From Arthrobacter yangruifuii (GTDB lineage Bacteria; Actinomycetota; Actinomycetes; Actinomycetales; Micrococcaceae): 64,000 bases of DNA. The stretch lies in contig NZ_VTFX01000005.1 of assembly GCF_009192775.1 (NCBI RefSeq), forward strand, positions 186,001-250,000, written 5' to 3'. Shown one piece after another: positions 16,183-25,636 of the stretch. Under the pieces are notes generated by a model. The model worked only from the letters and a program-made list of their open reading frames with translations. It searched no databases and was not told the DNA's origin. Position 1 is the stretch's first letter. Each line of letters starts with the position of its first letter. The position numbers were made by a program, and so were the translations under genes.

Positions 16183-16836
16183 ATGCAACAGGCAGAAGAG
16201 GGAAGCATTGGTTACGCGCAGATCAATGCTTTGTCATGGCGGGTAGCCAGCGAGCTGGCTAGAAGGGACCCCTCCGTTTTCGTAGGACTAACGGGATACG
16301 GTGGCGGTGCATCCCATGCTGATGCTCTCATGCTCACCAACGGCGGTGGCATCAGTTATGCCGCGAGGCGCATGGGCAGTGGGTTTTCCGCATGCGTCAA
16401 CCACGGCGACCATTTGATGATCCCTTGGGAAAGAGCGCTTCAAATGCGTAGTGCACGGGATATCGCGATGGCTCTCGAGGAGTCCGCCGGTGTCCACCTA
16501 CCGTCCAAGGCACCCGCCACCAGTGGACGAGCTCTCGGGTATCGGCTTATTGCATCAATTTTGGAGATGACGCTGGGCGACCGCCGTTCCTGGCAGGTAT
16601 ACGAGATTGAAGGGGGGCCTCTTGCGGGGCCGCGGAAGGAGGTACTCGCCCGCCTCCAGAACTACGAAGACACCCGATGGGTTCTCCGGTGCGATGAGGA
16701 ACCCATAGCGATCGTCGATAATTTTGGTTTCCTCAAAGGTGACGGGAATATCGTTGACCTGAGCGCCAGATACCAAGAGCTAAATCGGAGCATTTTCGCA
16801 CTGACCATGAACGTGTTCGGCGGTTTGCTTCCGTAA
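16183..16836 (+). CDS. Possible TY-Chap2-type putative peptide chaperone
   Basis: 217 residues, no signal peptide or membrane segment. The N-terminal part WRVASELARRDPSVFVGLT followed by a Gly-rich turn and a DALML strand resembles what I recall of the TY-Chap2 family of putative peptide chaperones; this assignment is tentative. The C-terminal half has FALTMNVFGGLLP and a VLRCDEEPIAIVDN strand pattern. SD GAAGGG lies six bases before the ATG. It is convergent with the small gene at 16851-17255, whose product may be a related module. Biological role unknown. Confidence 0.55.
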   Translation: MQQAEEGSIGYAQINALSWRVASELARRDPSVFVGLTGYGGGASHADALMLTNGGGISYAARRMGSGFSACVNHGDHLMIPWERALQMRSARDIAMALEESAGVHLPSKAPATSGRALGYRLIASILEMTLGDRRSWQVYEIEGGPLAGPRKEVLARLQNYEDTRWVLRCDEEPIAIVDNFGFLKGDGNIVDLSARYQELNRSIFALTMNVFGGLLP

Positions 16837-16850
16837 TCCTCTGCCGCGGT

Positions 16851-17255
16851 CTACTCCGCTTCCGGCGGCGCCGTGGCGGCGTGCCATTCCATAAAGTCCG
16901 GATCGGAACACGCCCGCCCGTACCGCAGACCATGGATAACCGCAGCGGTGGCAGCCATGGCACCGGACCGTTCGCTGTACCAGTTAGGGCAGTCCTCATC
17001 CGGCGGGTTCCAGCCGGCATCGCGAAGAATGTCTCCGTGCAGCGGCCATGTGTCGCCGGGGAGGTAAGTGTTGGAGACTATCTCGCACCAGTAGTAATCG
17101 TCTTCGCGGGCGACCTGGGCATAGGGAGAGACAGCGTCTTCGATTTCCTGTCCGTACTCAATGGATACGAAGTCCCCGTCCTTGAGCCACTTGATTTCCT
17201 CGTGAATAGATCGTGGAAGGCGTCCCAGATTTTGTCCTTCACTCAGTCGTCTCAC
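16851..17255 (-). CDS. Possible TY-Chap-type small protein
   Basis: About 134 residues. Segments DYYWCEIVSNTYLPGDTWPL and GWNPPDEDCPNWYS recall the TY-Chap domain pattern, in which a strand is followed by a GW-PP-NW motif. This is tentative. The start is uncertain. The frame extends upstream inside the preceding gene; GTG at 17255 overlaps the preceding stop by 17 bases and is the most economical choice, GTG at 17276 is another. It is the last gene of the minus-strand run that begins with the AddB-like gene. Confidence 0.5.
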   Translation of the reverse strand: MRRLSEGQNLGRLPRSIHEEIKWLKDGDFVSIEYGQEIEDAVSPYAQVAREDDYYWCEIVSNTYLPGDTWPLHGDILRDAGWNPPDEDCPNWYSERSGAMAATAAVIHGLRYGRACSDPDFMEWHAATAPPEAE

Positions 17256-17904
17256 CTTCGGGAGGTTGCCGCTCACGTTCGTACGCCCAGATGGCGTGGT
17301 CCAATTCCGTGGGCATGGCATCAAGGCGGTCCGCAACCTCATGCAGGAGGGACCGCGCCTCAGCAGATGCCAGTTCCCGGCCCAGCCCTCGGCGCACGAA
17401 GCGAAGGATCCAACGGTCTGCCTTCACCCCGGGTTTGCCGAGCAGCATGCCGAAGTATTCCCAGGTCACCGGGCCGAGGCCGTGGACGCATGTGTAAGCC
17501 CGTTTCTGGGCCGGATCGTGCGCATCGAGGTCTGCGGCCGTTTTCACTCCGAGAGCCAGCAGGTTCCCAGCGGCTTCAATGATGGCCGATGCCTTGGTCC
17601 GGCCGCTCACTTTCTGGTCGTTGAGAACCGTCTGCAGCTCGTCTGGATCGTAGGCGGCCAACCGTGCCAGATCATCCGGCCGGTCTGTGCCAACTGCCTT
17701 TCGATAGCGGGACACCGCGCCGCGGACCCCGTTTTCCGGTGTCCCATACTGTGCGGCGATGCTGAGGACGGCGTCAATCAAGGCAGCTTCGATCTGCTCC
17801 GGCCAGCCACCGGGCCAAGGCTTCCACAGGTCACGTGGAAGTTCAGCCTGGATGAATTCAACGAGGGTGGAGATGTCAGATTCAGACAAGGTATTTCCTT
17901 TCAT
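17239..17904 (-). CDS. HhH-GPD-like protein, possible DNA glycosylase fold
   Basis: 221 residues, mostly helical. The segment CVHGLGPVTWEYFGMLLGKP followed by VKADRWILRFVRRGLG resembles the helix-hairpin-helix and following aspartate of base-excision glycosylases of the endonuclease III fold. The catalytic Lys is not evident: the position after GLGP is VTW. It may be a DNA-binding relative rather than an active glycosylase. The start ATG at 17904 has no obvious SD; the upstream extension is not convincing. Genes on both sides run in the same direction, 40 bp after the GIY-YIG-like gene. Confidence 0.6.
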   Translation of the reverse strand: MKGNTLSESDISTLVEFIQAELPRDLWKPWPGGWPEQIEAALIDAVLSIAAQYGTPENGVRGAVSRYRKAVGTDRPDDLARLAAYDPDELQTVLNDQKVSGRTKASAIIEAAGNLLALGVKTAADLDAHDPAQKRAYTCVHGLGPVTWEYFGMLLGKPGVKADRWILRFVRRGLGRELASAEARSLLHEVADRLDAMPTELDHAIWAYERERQPPEGETTE

Positions 17905-17944
17905 AGGGGTGTTCGAGAAGCCTGGCTCGCATTGATTTTGGGAC

Positions 17945-18445
17945 TTACCGCCGAAGATTCGCAAAGGGTAACTGGCCGTAGGCGACGAAGAACTCCTCCA
18001 TTAGCTCGTCCTCGACGACCTTGGCGGACCGATCGGTAACCGGAAGCCACGCGATACGCAGGTCGCGAGAGTTGGACAGCTGCCATATGTACCGCCCTCC
18101 CTTGTGGCCGACGGCTAGACCCTGACCGAACTTAGCGAACTCGCCGATCCGCTTTCGCAGACCGCGGGTGCCGTTCGCACCCGCATCGGCTTTGCCGATA
18201 TATATCGTTGGGGCGTCCCACAACCGGCCCTTCAGCTTGGCAGGATCATCCGTCGGGTCCGTGCCCTTGAACCATCCGCCCACACTGGTGTCGAGCACTT
18301 CGTGCGTACTGTTCGTGCTCCGGAGCACTGAGTAGACACCGGGCTCGCGGGGAACGGTCGACAGATCGAGGTCGCCGAAGGCTTTGAAGCCGGCGAAGCC
18401 CCGACTTCTTAGATCCGATTCATTGAATGCACTCACGTCAACCAC
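17945..18445 (-). CDS. GIY-YIG-like nuclease domain protein
   Basis: 166 residues. The pattern fits a small GIY-YIG fold: EPGVYSVLR (GIY strand), APTIYIGKAD (YIG strand), then GLRKRIGEF with the arginine. The C-terminus has the glutamates VEDELMEEFFVAYGQLPF and an N in FANLRR. Such domains cut DNA or act in repair and mobile elements. Start GTG at 18445 with SD GAGGAGG. It overlaps the AddA-like stop by 8 bases, so it is co-translated with the helicase-nuclease pair. Confidence 0.6.
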   Translation of the reverse strand: MVDVSAFNESDLRSRGFAGFKAFGDLDLSTVPREPGVYSVLRSTNSTHEVLDTSVGGWFKGTDPTDDPAKLKGRLWDAPTIYIGKADAGANGTRGLRKRIGEFAKFGQGLAVGHKGGRYIWQLSNSRDLRIAWLPVTDRSAKVVEDELMEEFFVAYGQLPFANLRR

Positions 18446-21400
18446 GCGTCCTCCTCAGAACCTCGGCACCGCTGGCGCGGCAGAAAATCAACACCAATTC
18501 GCTGACGTCTTCTCCGGTGATCCGGCCGATCATCTTGGCGTAGGTGCCCAGCTGCCGCCAATACGCGGCCAGCTGGTCCTCGCTGACGCTGATATCGGTC
18601 TTGAAATCGGCGACCACCAGGCTGCCGTCATCCTCCCGGTACATCAGGTCGATGATGCCCTCCACGGTGTGTCCGGACTCCGGCACCACGATTGGCAGCT
18701 CCAGCCAGTGCTCGTGTTCGGCAGCCCGCCGGACAGGGGCACTCTCCAGCGCTGACCGCGCCGACGCTTCCAGATCGGCAGCGTTGCGCAGGCCAGCACT
18801 TGCAGCAACGTCGGCCGCCAGAACGGGAAGCGACGGCGACAGCTCCAGATCCGTGAGTTCGAGCAGACGGTGCAGCGAGGTGCCGAATACCGTCCCGTGT
18901 TCCTCCGGCTTGCCGGCAAACCGGGGAAGCACTTCCTCGATTCCGGCCGGGGCATGGAACACGTCCGCGGTACCGTAGTCCGTCGTCACCCCATTACCGC
19001 CGCCCTTCGCCAGCGCGGTAACCGAGGTCCGTGACACACGCGCCGATTCCGCAGCCCAGCCGGCACTCGAAGCCAGCCAATCCTCCCAGCCAGGCACTGG
19101 AAGGGCTGTGCTTCGGTCTTTGTGCAGGGGGAGGAAATCCTCCGGCAACTCCAGATCCGGTGCCAGCTCGACGTCGTCCACCGACCCCAGGAGGGCGCTG
19201 AGGCTGCTGGACGAACCGCTGTAGTGCGAGACGACTAGATGGCTCTCTGCCCGGGTACAGGCGACGTAAAGCAGCCGTCGCCGTTCCGCCTCCGTGAACG
19301 TCTTCTCCACGTCGGCAGCTTCTGCATAGCCGTTTGTCGAGACCCCCTTGCGGAAGCGGATGAACACGTTGCCGGCCTCGTCCCAAAGGGCGGGCTCGGG
19401 TGAGTGCTTGGGAGCGGAGCCGGCACCGGCCAGAATCACCATCGGGAATTCCAGGCCTTTGGAGGCGTGGATGGTCATGATCCGAACCGCCTGCATATCG
19501 GTCTCGGGCACCATGGCCTCCTTGACGCGGGCGTTTTCCTCCTGCTGGACGGCAGTCCACACCAGATAGTCCCGCAGCCCACCGTGGGTCGCTTCCGTCC
19601 AGGCCCGGGCCTGATCGGTGACAAACCGGATCCGCCGCCACACGTCGCGGTAGCGCGGAGTATCAGTTGCTGCCTCCAGCACCCGCCGGTCGGCGGCGAT
19701 GCGTTCGATCAGCTCCGCAGGGGAGAGCAGCGGCAGTTCCCGATGCAAACCGGACAGGTACGCCAGCCCGACGCGCACCGGGGAGTTCTCCTGTCCCTCG
19801 GGGGCCGGTGCGTGCAGGTTCCAGGCTCCGCCGGCCTGCTTCCAGCGGAAAAGGTCATCGTCGCCACAGGCAAAGAGCGCCGACCGCAAGGCCAAGACCA
19901 AAGCTGCCTGGTCGGCGGTGTTGGCCAGTGTCCGCAGCGCCAGCAGCAGGTCGGTGACTTCCTGCGTGGCGTAGACCAGTGAGGACGCTTCGGCCCGGTA
20001 TTCGATGCCCGCGGCGTCCAGGGCGTCCTCCACGTAGGGCAGCGCGGTGCGGGTGGGGAGCAGGATGCAGACGTCCTGCAGCTGGAGCGGCCGCCGGGCA
20101 AACCCTTCCTTCTTCCCAGCCTGGTGCTGCCACGCCGGCGCTCCACCGGTACCGGTAGCCAGGCGGATCGCGGCGGCGATATCGGCAGCTTCCTGCCGGC
20201 TCCGGGACGCCGCGGTCACCTTCCCGTTCTCATCGGGAGTAGCACCGTTGCGTCCGAGCACGACGACGGCGGGACCGTCGTCGTCGTTCCAGGCCGGCCG
20301 GGCCGGGTCCGGAACCAAGGGATCGTACGGAGGCTGGATGGTCCCGTTGCCTACGATCAGGTGATTGAAGACCGCGTTGATCCAGTCCAGCAGCGCCGTT
20401 CCGGAGCGGAAGTTGGTCTGCAGGGTAGCCACCTCGGAACCCGGATCCGAGACGGCGCGGGCACGGGCGGCGAGGAAGGTGGCGATGTCAGCCCGGCGGA
20501 AGCGGTAGATGGACTGCTTCGGATCACCGACCATAAACAGGCGTCCCGGTGCCACCGGAAGGTCTTCCCAGCCGTCGGGTCCGCAGCTGGTGTCCGCCGC
20601 CAGACGGACCGCGATCTCGGCCTGGACCGGATCGGTGTCCTGGAATTCGTCGAGCATGAGGTGCGTGTAGCGCCGATGCAGGGGCAGGCGTGCAGGGGCG
20701 TGGGCTTCGGTGTCTCCCACCAGCAGGTCGCGGGCGTGGACGAGCAGGTCGTGGTACTCCAGCTCGCCGCTGCGCTGGCGCACCTTCGCCGCAGCCAGCA
20801 GGACGTCAGCCAGGACCGCGCTGACCGTGTTGACTGCAGGGGATACTTGGCGCGCAATCAGCCCGTCCCGCTCTTCGACCAACAGTTGGAACTGCTGCTG
20901 GACGCTCTTGACGTCGCCGCCCCAGTTCTTCTTGGAGCCCTTCCGGGCGTAGCCGGTGGAGGGCAGGGCGTTCAGAACATCGATAATCCTCCCGAAATCC
21001 CCCGATCCGCGAACCTCCTCGAGCTCGTCCCGCCACTCCTGCACCAGGGGGAAGCATGCCAAGAGCTTGTCCGTCGGATCGGTGCAGACAGCCTTCCGCT
21101 CGAGGACCAGATCAGCGGCGCGCAGCAGCGGCCCGACATCGAGCACCGGAACGCTCTGCCGCAGCGGCGGGTGGGTCCGCAGCCGATCCCAGTTGCCGTC
21201 GAGGGCAGCGGCAACACTTCGCAGCTGGTCCAGAGTCACGCCGACGGCGAGTAGCACCCGAAGCGCGGCGTCGGCCGCCTGATCGGTGAACAGTGCCTGG
21301 CGTGCCTCTTCCCACCGGTGTTCGAAGGCGATCTCGGCGCGAAGCTCATCCACCACGGTGATTAGCGGCGGCACCCCGGCCTCGATGGGGTATTCGCCGA

Positions 21401-21761
21401 TCAGCCGGGCAGCGAAAGAGTGGATGGTCCCGATGGGCGCGGCATCGAGGCGATCCAACGCGGTGTTCCGCCGCTCGGTCCGGAGGTCATCCAGCCCGTA
21501 GCTCTTGGCCAGTTCGCCGCGCAGCCGGTCGCGGAGCTCACCGGCGGCTTTCTCGGTGAAGGTGATGGCGGCAATCGCGCCGACGTCGACGCCGCCGTCC
21601 ACCAAGGCGGCGATGCGCCCGACCAGGGCATGGGTCTTGCCGCTTCCGGCGCCCGCCTCGACGAACACGGTGGTGTCCAGGGCATCGCCGATGACGTGCC
21701 GGTCATCGGCGTCCTTCAGGTTCGGCTGGGCCGGGAACGGGGAGGTCTTCGGCTGGCTCAT
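18438..21761 (-). CDS. AddA-like UvrD helicase/RecB-family nuclease
   Basis: 1107 residues. SF1 helicase motifs: Walker A VEAGAGSGKTHAL, TFTEKAAGELRDR, motif II LMLDEFQDTDPVQ, and MTIHASKGLEFPMVIL. The C-terminal about 150 residues are a PD-(D/E)xK nuclease with VEGIIDLMYREDDGSLVVAD and FKTD. This is the layout of AddA/RecB-type subunits that unwind and degrade double-strand ends. SD GAGGAGG precedes the ATG, which overlaps the upstream AddB-like stop as ATGA. It is followed by the GIY-YIG- and HhH-like genes, an unusual addition that suggests a specialised repair or defence operon. Confidence 0.9.
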   Translation of the reverse strand: MSQPKTSPFPAQPNLKDADDRHVIGDALDTTVFVEAGAGSGKTHALVGRIAALVDGGVDVGAIAAITFTEKAAGELRDRLRGELAKSYGLDDLRTERRNTALDRLDAAPIGTIHSFAARLIGEYPIEAGVPPLITVVDELRAEIAFEHRWEEARQALFTDQAADAALRVLLAVGVTLDQLRSVAAALDGNWDRLRTHPPLRQSVPVLDVGPLLRAADLVLERKAVCTDPTDKLLACFPLVQEWRDELEEVRGSGDFGRIIDVLNALPSTGYARKGSKKNWGGDVKSVQQQFQLLVEERDGLIARQVSPAVNTVSAVLADVLLAAAKVRQRSGELEYHDLLVHARDLLVGDTEAHAPARLPLHRRYTHLMLDEFQDTDPVQAEIAVRLAADTSCGPDGWEDLPVAPGRLFMVGDPKQSIYRFRRADIATFLAARARAVSDPGSEVATLQTNFRSGTALLDWINAVFNHLIVGNGTIQPPYDPLVPDPARPAWNDDDGPAVVVLGRNGATPDENGKVTAASRSRQEAADIAAAIRLATGTGGAPAWQHQAGKKEGFARRPLQLQDVCILLPTRTALPYVEDALDAAGIEYRAEASSLVYATQEVTDLLLALRTLANTADQAALVLALRSALFACGDDDLFRWKQAGGAWNLHAPAPEGQENSPVRVGLAYLSGLHRELPLLSPAELIERIAADRRVLEAATDTPRYRDVWRRIRFVTDQARAWTEATHGGLRDYLVWTAVQQEENARVKEAMVPETDMQAVRIMTIHASKGLEFPMVILAGAGSAPKHSPEPALWDEAGNVFIRFRKGVSTNGYAEAADVEKTFTEAERRRLLYVACTRAESHLVVSHYSGSSSSLSALLGSVDDVELAPDLELPEDFLPLHKDRSTALPVPGWEDWLASSAGWAAESARVSRTSVTALAKGGGNGVTTDYGTADVFHAPAGIEEVLPRFAGKPEEHGTVFGTSLHRLLELTDLELSPSLPVLAADVAASAGLRNAADLEASARSALESAPVRRAAEHEHWLELPIVVPESGHTVEGIIDLMYREDDGSLVVADFKTDISVSEDQLAAYWRQLGTYAKMIGRITGEDVSELVLIFCRASGAEVLRRTRG

Positions 21762-24625
21762 TTGTCCTCCTCGAAGAAGCGGGAATACTCGCTCAGGGCG
21801 GGGCTGTCCTTGAGCCGCTCCCAGGTGTGCCGCATACCGGCGGCGCCCATCAGGGTGGTGTGGTTGATGTAGTGGTCCGATTCGGGCCGGGGCGGAAAGA
21901 TCCCTGTCTGCAGGGCCGCCACGACCAGTCCGGCGTCCTCGCGGAGCCGGGCCTCGACGTCGGGGCCCACCTCGTAGCCCACCCGTTCATACTTCCCGGC
22001 GGCGGTGATGAACCGATATTCGGCACGGACTTCCGCTCCGGGCTCCGTGGCTAAACGCCGGGCGAACACTCCATAGACCGGCAGCTGGAATCGGGTTCCG
22101 CCTGCGGTGGGATTCTCGCGGGTCAGCTTCTTATACTTGTCCGCCTTGCCTGTCTTGTAGTCGATCACCAGCACCTCTCCGCTGGAGTGCCGGTCCACAC
22201 GATCGACCTTGCCGCGGAACCTGACGGTGCTGCCGTTCGGCAGGTCCAATTCCACAGGAGGTTCACCGGCCTCGGCGCCGAACTCGGCTTCCACCGCTAC
22301 GTGCTGCCAGCCGGCGTCGCGAGCCTGCTGGTCCATGTCATGGACCCTCTGCAAGTCGGTGCGGATCCGGGACTTGTCCCGGTCCCAGGTGTGCCGCAGC
22401 CAGGCCGGATTGGTAGTGGCCTCAAACGCGTTCTCGGCAATTTCCAGCAACCGCTCGGAGGAAGCCGTCTGGCTGCCATCCGTCAGGCCGCGGACGTAGT
22501 CCTCGAGTATCCGGTGCATCAGGTTCCCGCGCTGCAATCTGCTGATCTGGACCTCAAGAGTCACGTCCTCAAACAGCTCGGCCTTCAGGACGCGGCGCAG
22601 GAAGTACGCCAGAGGGCTGACGACCCAGTCCTCCAGGTTGGTGGGGGAGATGGGCTTCCGGGGATCGATGATCGGTCCGGAGACTCCGGCGAGGTTGCCG
22701 TTGAAGCGGGAAAAGGTTCCGTTCCGGCGGTCGGCCCGTACTTCCAACACCGTGTCGAGTACCGGATCTGCGGCCAAATGTCCGGAGGACAGAAGTCGGC
22801 GGACGCGCCACTCCTGGCCCGTGGCTGCCACACTCGTGGGGGAACCGTGCGTCAGGTCATGGGCGAAGGAGGGCAGAGCCGTCACCTTTGTGCCGGCCAG
22901 CCAGCGCGAAGGCTGCAGGGTTCCGCCGGCGCGCAGGTTGCCGCGGGGAAACAGGATGGTGCGTTCGACGCCGGTGGCGAGCAGCCGCTGGAACTGTTCC
23001 TTCCGGGCGGCGGCACGTTCGTGGACGGTCGGCAGCTTTACCGCGAGCAGATGGCCGGCGCTGTCCGGGAGTAGCGGATTTTCCCGGATACGGGCGGGGG
23101 CGAGTCCGTCCGCCGCGCCGGTGACGAAGACGACGTCGAGATCCCGGCCCACGCCGTCGTCGTAGGATCCCAGGATTACCCCGGTGCCGCTGCTGCCGGC
23201 CCAGAACCGGCGGGCCTCGATACCGCGGGCGACGGCGGACCGTATCGCCGCGGCGGTGGGCGCCGGGGCGATTCCGTGCAGCAGTTCGAGGTCGTGGATC
23301 ACGTCGTGGAGCGTCTTGCGGGCCGTGGCGAGTTCCGGGCGTTCCGTTGCGGTTCGCGGGGCAAGGAACTCCGTGATGAAGCCGCCCAGAGTGCCTGCGG
23401 CCTCGGTCCAGGTGCGGGCGGCGAAGACCTCGGCCAGCCGTTTGCCCAGGACCGCGATGAACCCGGTGAACTGGGCGTAGTCCTGCTGCCGCTTCTGTTC
23501 TGCTTCCGTTGGTTCCTGACCTTCGTCCGCGTCCTCCTGTTCGGCCGGAGGAGAGGCGTGCAGCCGCTCGCAGACGGCGCTGCTGGGCAGGTTTTCCTGG
23601 CTCCAGTACAGGACACCCTGTGCCATCACGTCCAGGATCACCCGAACATCGGGGTCCGCCGGGTCGAGGCTGAGGAGATTCACCAGCCCGCGGGCCAGCG
23701 CTGTGTCGGCCAGGCCATGCGCTGACGGGCCGACGAAGGTGATGCCGGCTTGGTCGAGGCGTTGGGCCAGCAGGGAACGATAGGGGTCGGCGGCGGAATA
23801 GAAGATGCCGATGCGATGGCCGGGAGTGCCTGTTGCCAGTTTGTTGATGACCAGGCGGACGACGGCGCGTGCTTCGTCGTCGGCGTCGGACGCGCTGAGG
23901 ACCTGCTCGCCCAGGGCGGGGGAGGACGCCGCGGTGAGGTAGGCGGTGCGCGCGTGCTGTCCGAGAGCGGCACGGAACGCTGCGGCGGACGGGTCCTGCC
24001 CGTCGGCGAGCTGGAAACCGATCACCGGGCCGAGGAGCTTGCGGATCCGCGGCATCTGCAGGGCTGCAGTGGCAGCGGAGTAGAGGTCGTGTTTGGTGTA
24101 CCAGCTGCTCCCTAGGATCCTGGCAGCGGCCTGGTGGACGCGGGCGACCTCGTGTACCAGCGGCGATAGGCCGGTTACGTCCTCGGGACAGGCTGCCTCC
24201 AGGGATGCGGAGGTCGTAGCGATCGCACGTGCGGTGGCCGGCTGGTCGGCGACTTCGGCAAACAGTCCGGGTGTGTCGGCCAGCACTGCGGTGACGGCGC
24301 CTTCGCGGACCATGGCCGGGAGCGGGGCGCGGCCTGACAACTGGCAGTCGGCGGCTACTAGTTCCTCGGCCAGATCGTCCAGCGTGGTGGTGCGGACGGC
24401 GGCGCTGCCGCGGCCGTCGTTGAGGATTCGGCCCAGATAATGGGCCAGGTCCAGGGCGGAGGCATGGCTGGGCGCGATCACCGTGACCGGCTGCAGCGGC
24501 CGGCCCTGCTGGGCCTGGGCGACGGCCTCGGCTAAGGCCTGCAGCGCCTTCGGTGTGCTGGCGTACGCCCGCGGCCGAACGTCTGGGCCCGGTGCTGAAT
24601 CAGCACCGGATGAATCTATACTCAA
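21758..24625 (-). CDS. AddB-like PD-(D/E)xK nuclease/inactivated helicase
   Basis: About 955 residues. The C-terminal nuclease domain shows RFRGKVDRVDRHSSGEVLVI followed by DYKTGK, the RecB-family active site. The N-terminal helicase-like half has no Walker A GxGKT, so it is likely an inactive motor, as in some AddB/AdnA-type partners. The start is inferred as TTG at 24625: a strong SD (AAGGGGGAG) lies four bases before it. The GTG at 24652 would put the SD inside the gene. It is the first gene of the minus-strand operon, with a palindrome just upstream. Confidence 0.85.
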   Translation of the reverse strand: MSIDSSGADSAPGPDVRPRAYASTPKALQALAEAVAQAQQGRPLQPVTVIAPSHASALDLAHYLGRILNDGRGSAAVRTTTLDDLAEELVAADCQLSGRAPLPAMVREGAVTAVLADTPGLFAEVADQPATARAIATTSASLEAACPEDVTGLSPLVHEVARVHQAAARILGSSWYTKHDLYSAATAALQMPRIRKLLGPVIGFQLADGQDPSAAAFRAALGQHARTAYLTAASSPALGEQVLSASDADDEARAVVRLVINKLATGTPGHRIGIFYSAADPYRSLLAQRLDQAGITFVGPSAHGLADTALARGLVNLLSLDPADPDVRVILDVMAQGVLYWSQENLPSSAVCERLHASPPAEQEDADEGQEPTEAEQKRQQDYAQFTGFIAVLGKRLAEVFAARTWTEAAGTLGGFITEFLAPRTATERPELATARKTLHDVIHDLELLHGIAPAPTAAAIRSAVARGIEARRFWAGSSGTGVILGSYDDGVGRDLDVVFVTGAADGLAPARIRENPLLPDSAGHLLAVKLPTVHERAAARKEQFQRLLATGVERTILFPRGNLRAGGTLQPSRWLAGTKVTALPSFAHDLTHGSPTSVAATGQEWRVRRLLSSGHLAADPVLDTVLEVRADRRNGTFSRFNGNLAGVSGPIIDPRKPISPTNLEDWVVSPLAYFLRRVLKAELFEDVTLEVQISRLQRGNLMHRILEDYVRGLTDGSQTASSERLLEIAENAFEATTNPAWLRHTWDRDKSRIRTDLQRVHDMDQQARDAGWQHVAVEAEFGAEAGEPPVELDLPNGSTVRFRGKVDRVDRHSSGEVLVIDYKTGKADKYKKLTRENPTAGGTRFQLPVYGVFARRLATEPGAEVRAEYRFITAAGKYERVGYEVGPDVEARLREDAGLVVAALQTGIFPPRPESDHYINHTTLMGAAGMRHTWERLKDSPALSEYSRFFEEDK

Positions 24626-24642
24626 TGAACTCCCCCTTGTTA

Positions 24643-24656
24643 TTAAGTGCACTCAA
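24643..24656. promoter_or_regulatory. Near-palindrome upstream of the addB-like gene
   Basis: TTAAGTGCACTCAA has a perfect AGTGCACT core and 12 of 14 symmetric positions. It lies 18 bases from the inferred AddB-like start, in the 165-bp divergent gap shared with the DUF3883 gene. It is a candidate repressor or damage-response operator, and does not match the usual LexA box by eye. The rest of 24626-24790 shows nothing else clear. Confidence 0.35.
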
Positions 24657-24790
24657 CGTACCAGCAGGTACTGACGAGTCCTGGTAGTCGGACGTGTCCC
24701 TTACCGACGGGGCATGGCGAACCGCGGGAGGAGAGTGTTTGTCGCTGCGCCCCTACGGGGTGGATTTCATCGCACGGTTATGCTCAGTAA

Positions 24791-25636
24791 ATGACACTGG
24801 GGGAAACAGGTAAATCGTGGAGCGACGCAGAGATCGCTCTGACCATTGAGGCGTATTTCCGGATGCTTCGCTCTGAGTTGGAGGGCGAGCCGTATAACAA
24901 GCGCGCGGCCAATCGAAAGCTCCAGGAACAGATCGGCAGAAGCCCTGGAGCTATTGAGTTCAAGCACAGCAACATAAGTCACGTACTGCGTGAAATGGGC
25001 TCGCTGTATATCGAGGGATACAAACCACGAAGTAATGTTCAGGAAGCGCTGCGCAATGCCGTGCAAGCGGAACGCCAGAGCAATGACGACCTCGACTCCC
25101 TCATGCTGAAGGTGATCGATGCACCGGAGATCGGGCCAACGGACTACGTGTTGGCAGAGGAAACAGCGCCGGTGATCGAAGTCTCCGAAAAAGTTTTTCA
25201 GGGGCATTCCGTTGGACGGATCGATTTCCCGAGAGTTGAAGCGATGAAGCGCGCGTTAGGACTTGCTGGAGAAGAATCAACGGTGGAGTTTGAGCAGCTC
25301 CGGTTACATGCCGCTGGGCGCAAGGATCTGGCGAAGAAAGTTCAGCATGTTTCCCTGTCTGAAGGAGACGGTCTGGGGTACGACATTCGTTCGTTCAATA
25401 CCGACGGAAGCAGCAGGTTCATCGAGGTCAAGACAACTCGCAGGTCAAAGGAGTGGCCCTTTTTCGTGAGCCGCAACGAGTTGAGGTTCAGCAGGGAAGA
25501 GCCAACGAACTACTACTTATATAGATTGTTCCAGTTCGGCAAGCCAAAGCAGGCGTTTTATACCCTCCGAGGGTCCCTTGAGGAAAGCTGTGTCTTGCGG
25601 CCGTATGACTATTCCGCTGTACCTCGCAGTTCCTGA
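24791..25636 (+). CDS. DUF3883 (NO VEIN C-terminal) domain protein
   Basis: 281 residues. The N-terminal about 100 residues (SWSDAEIALTIEAYFRML to the YIEGYKPRSN segment) match a DNA-binding or adaptor module often found with HNH or DUF3883 domains. Residues about 165-265 are DUF3883: GLGYDIRSFN, RFIEVKTTRRSKEWPFFVS and RNELRFS. The ExK pattern resembles a restriction-endonuclease fold. DUF3883 occurs with GHKL ATPases in plant NO VEIN and in bacterial conflict systems. The GHKL-helicase gene starts 207 bp downstream on the same strand. The start ATG has no clear SD sequence. Confidence 0.8.
   Translation: MTLGETGKSWSDAEIALTIEAYFRMLRSELEGEPYNKRAANRKLQEQIGRSPGAIEFKHSNISHVLREMGSLYIEGYKPRSNVQEALRNAVQAERQSNDDLDSLMLKVIDAPEIGPTDYVLAEETAPVIEVSEKVFQGHSVGRIDFPRVEAMKRALGLAGEESTVEFEQLRLHAAGRKDLAKKVQHVSLSEGDGLGYDIRSFNTDGSSRFIEVKTTRRSKEWPFFVSRNELRFSREEPTNYYLYRLFQFGKPKQAFYTLRGSLEESCVLRPYDYSAVPRSS

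Noticed and set aside
17256-17342. Longer start for the small TY-Chap-like gene
   Set aside because: It would overlap the preceding gene by more than 100 bases, and the added residues resemble out-of-frame translation.
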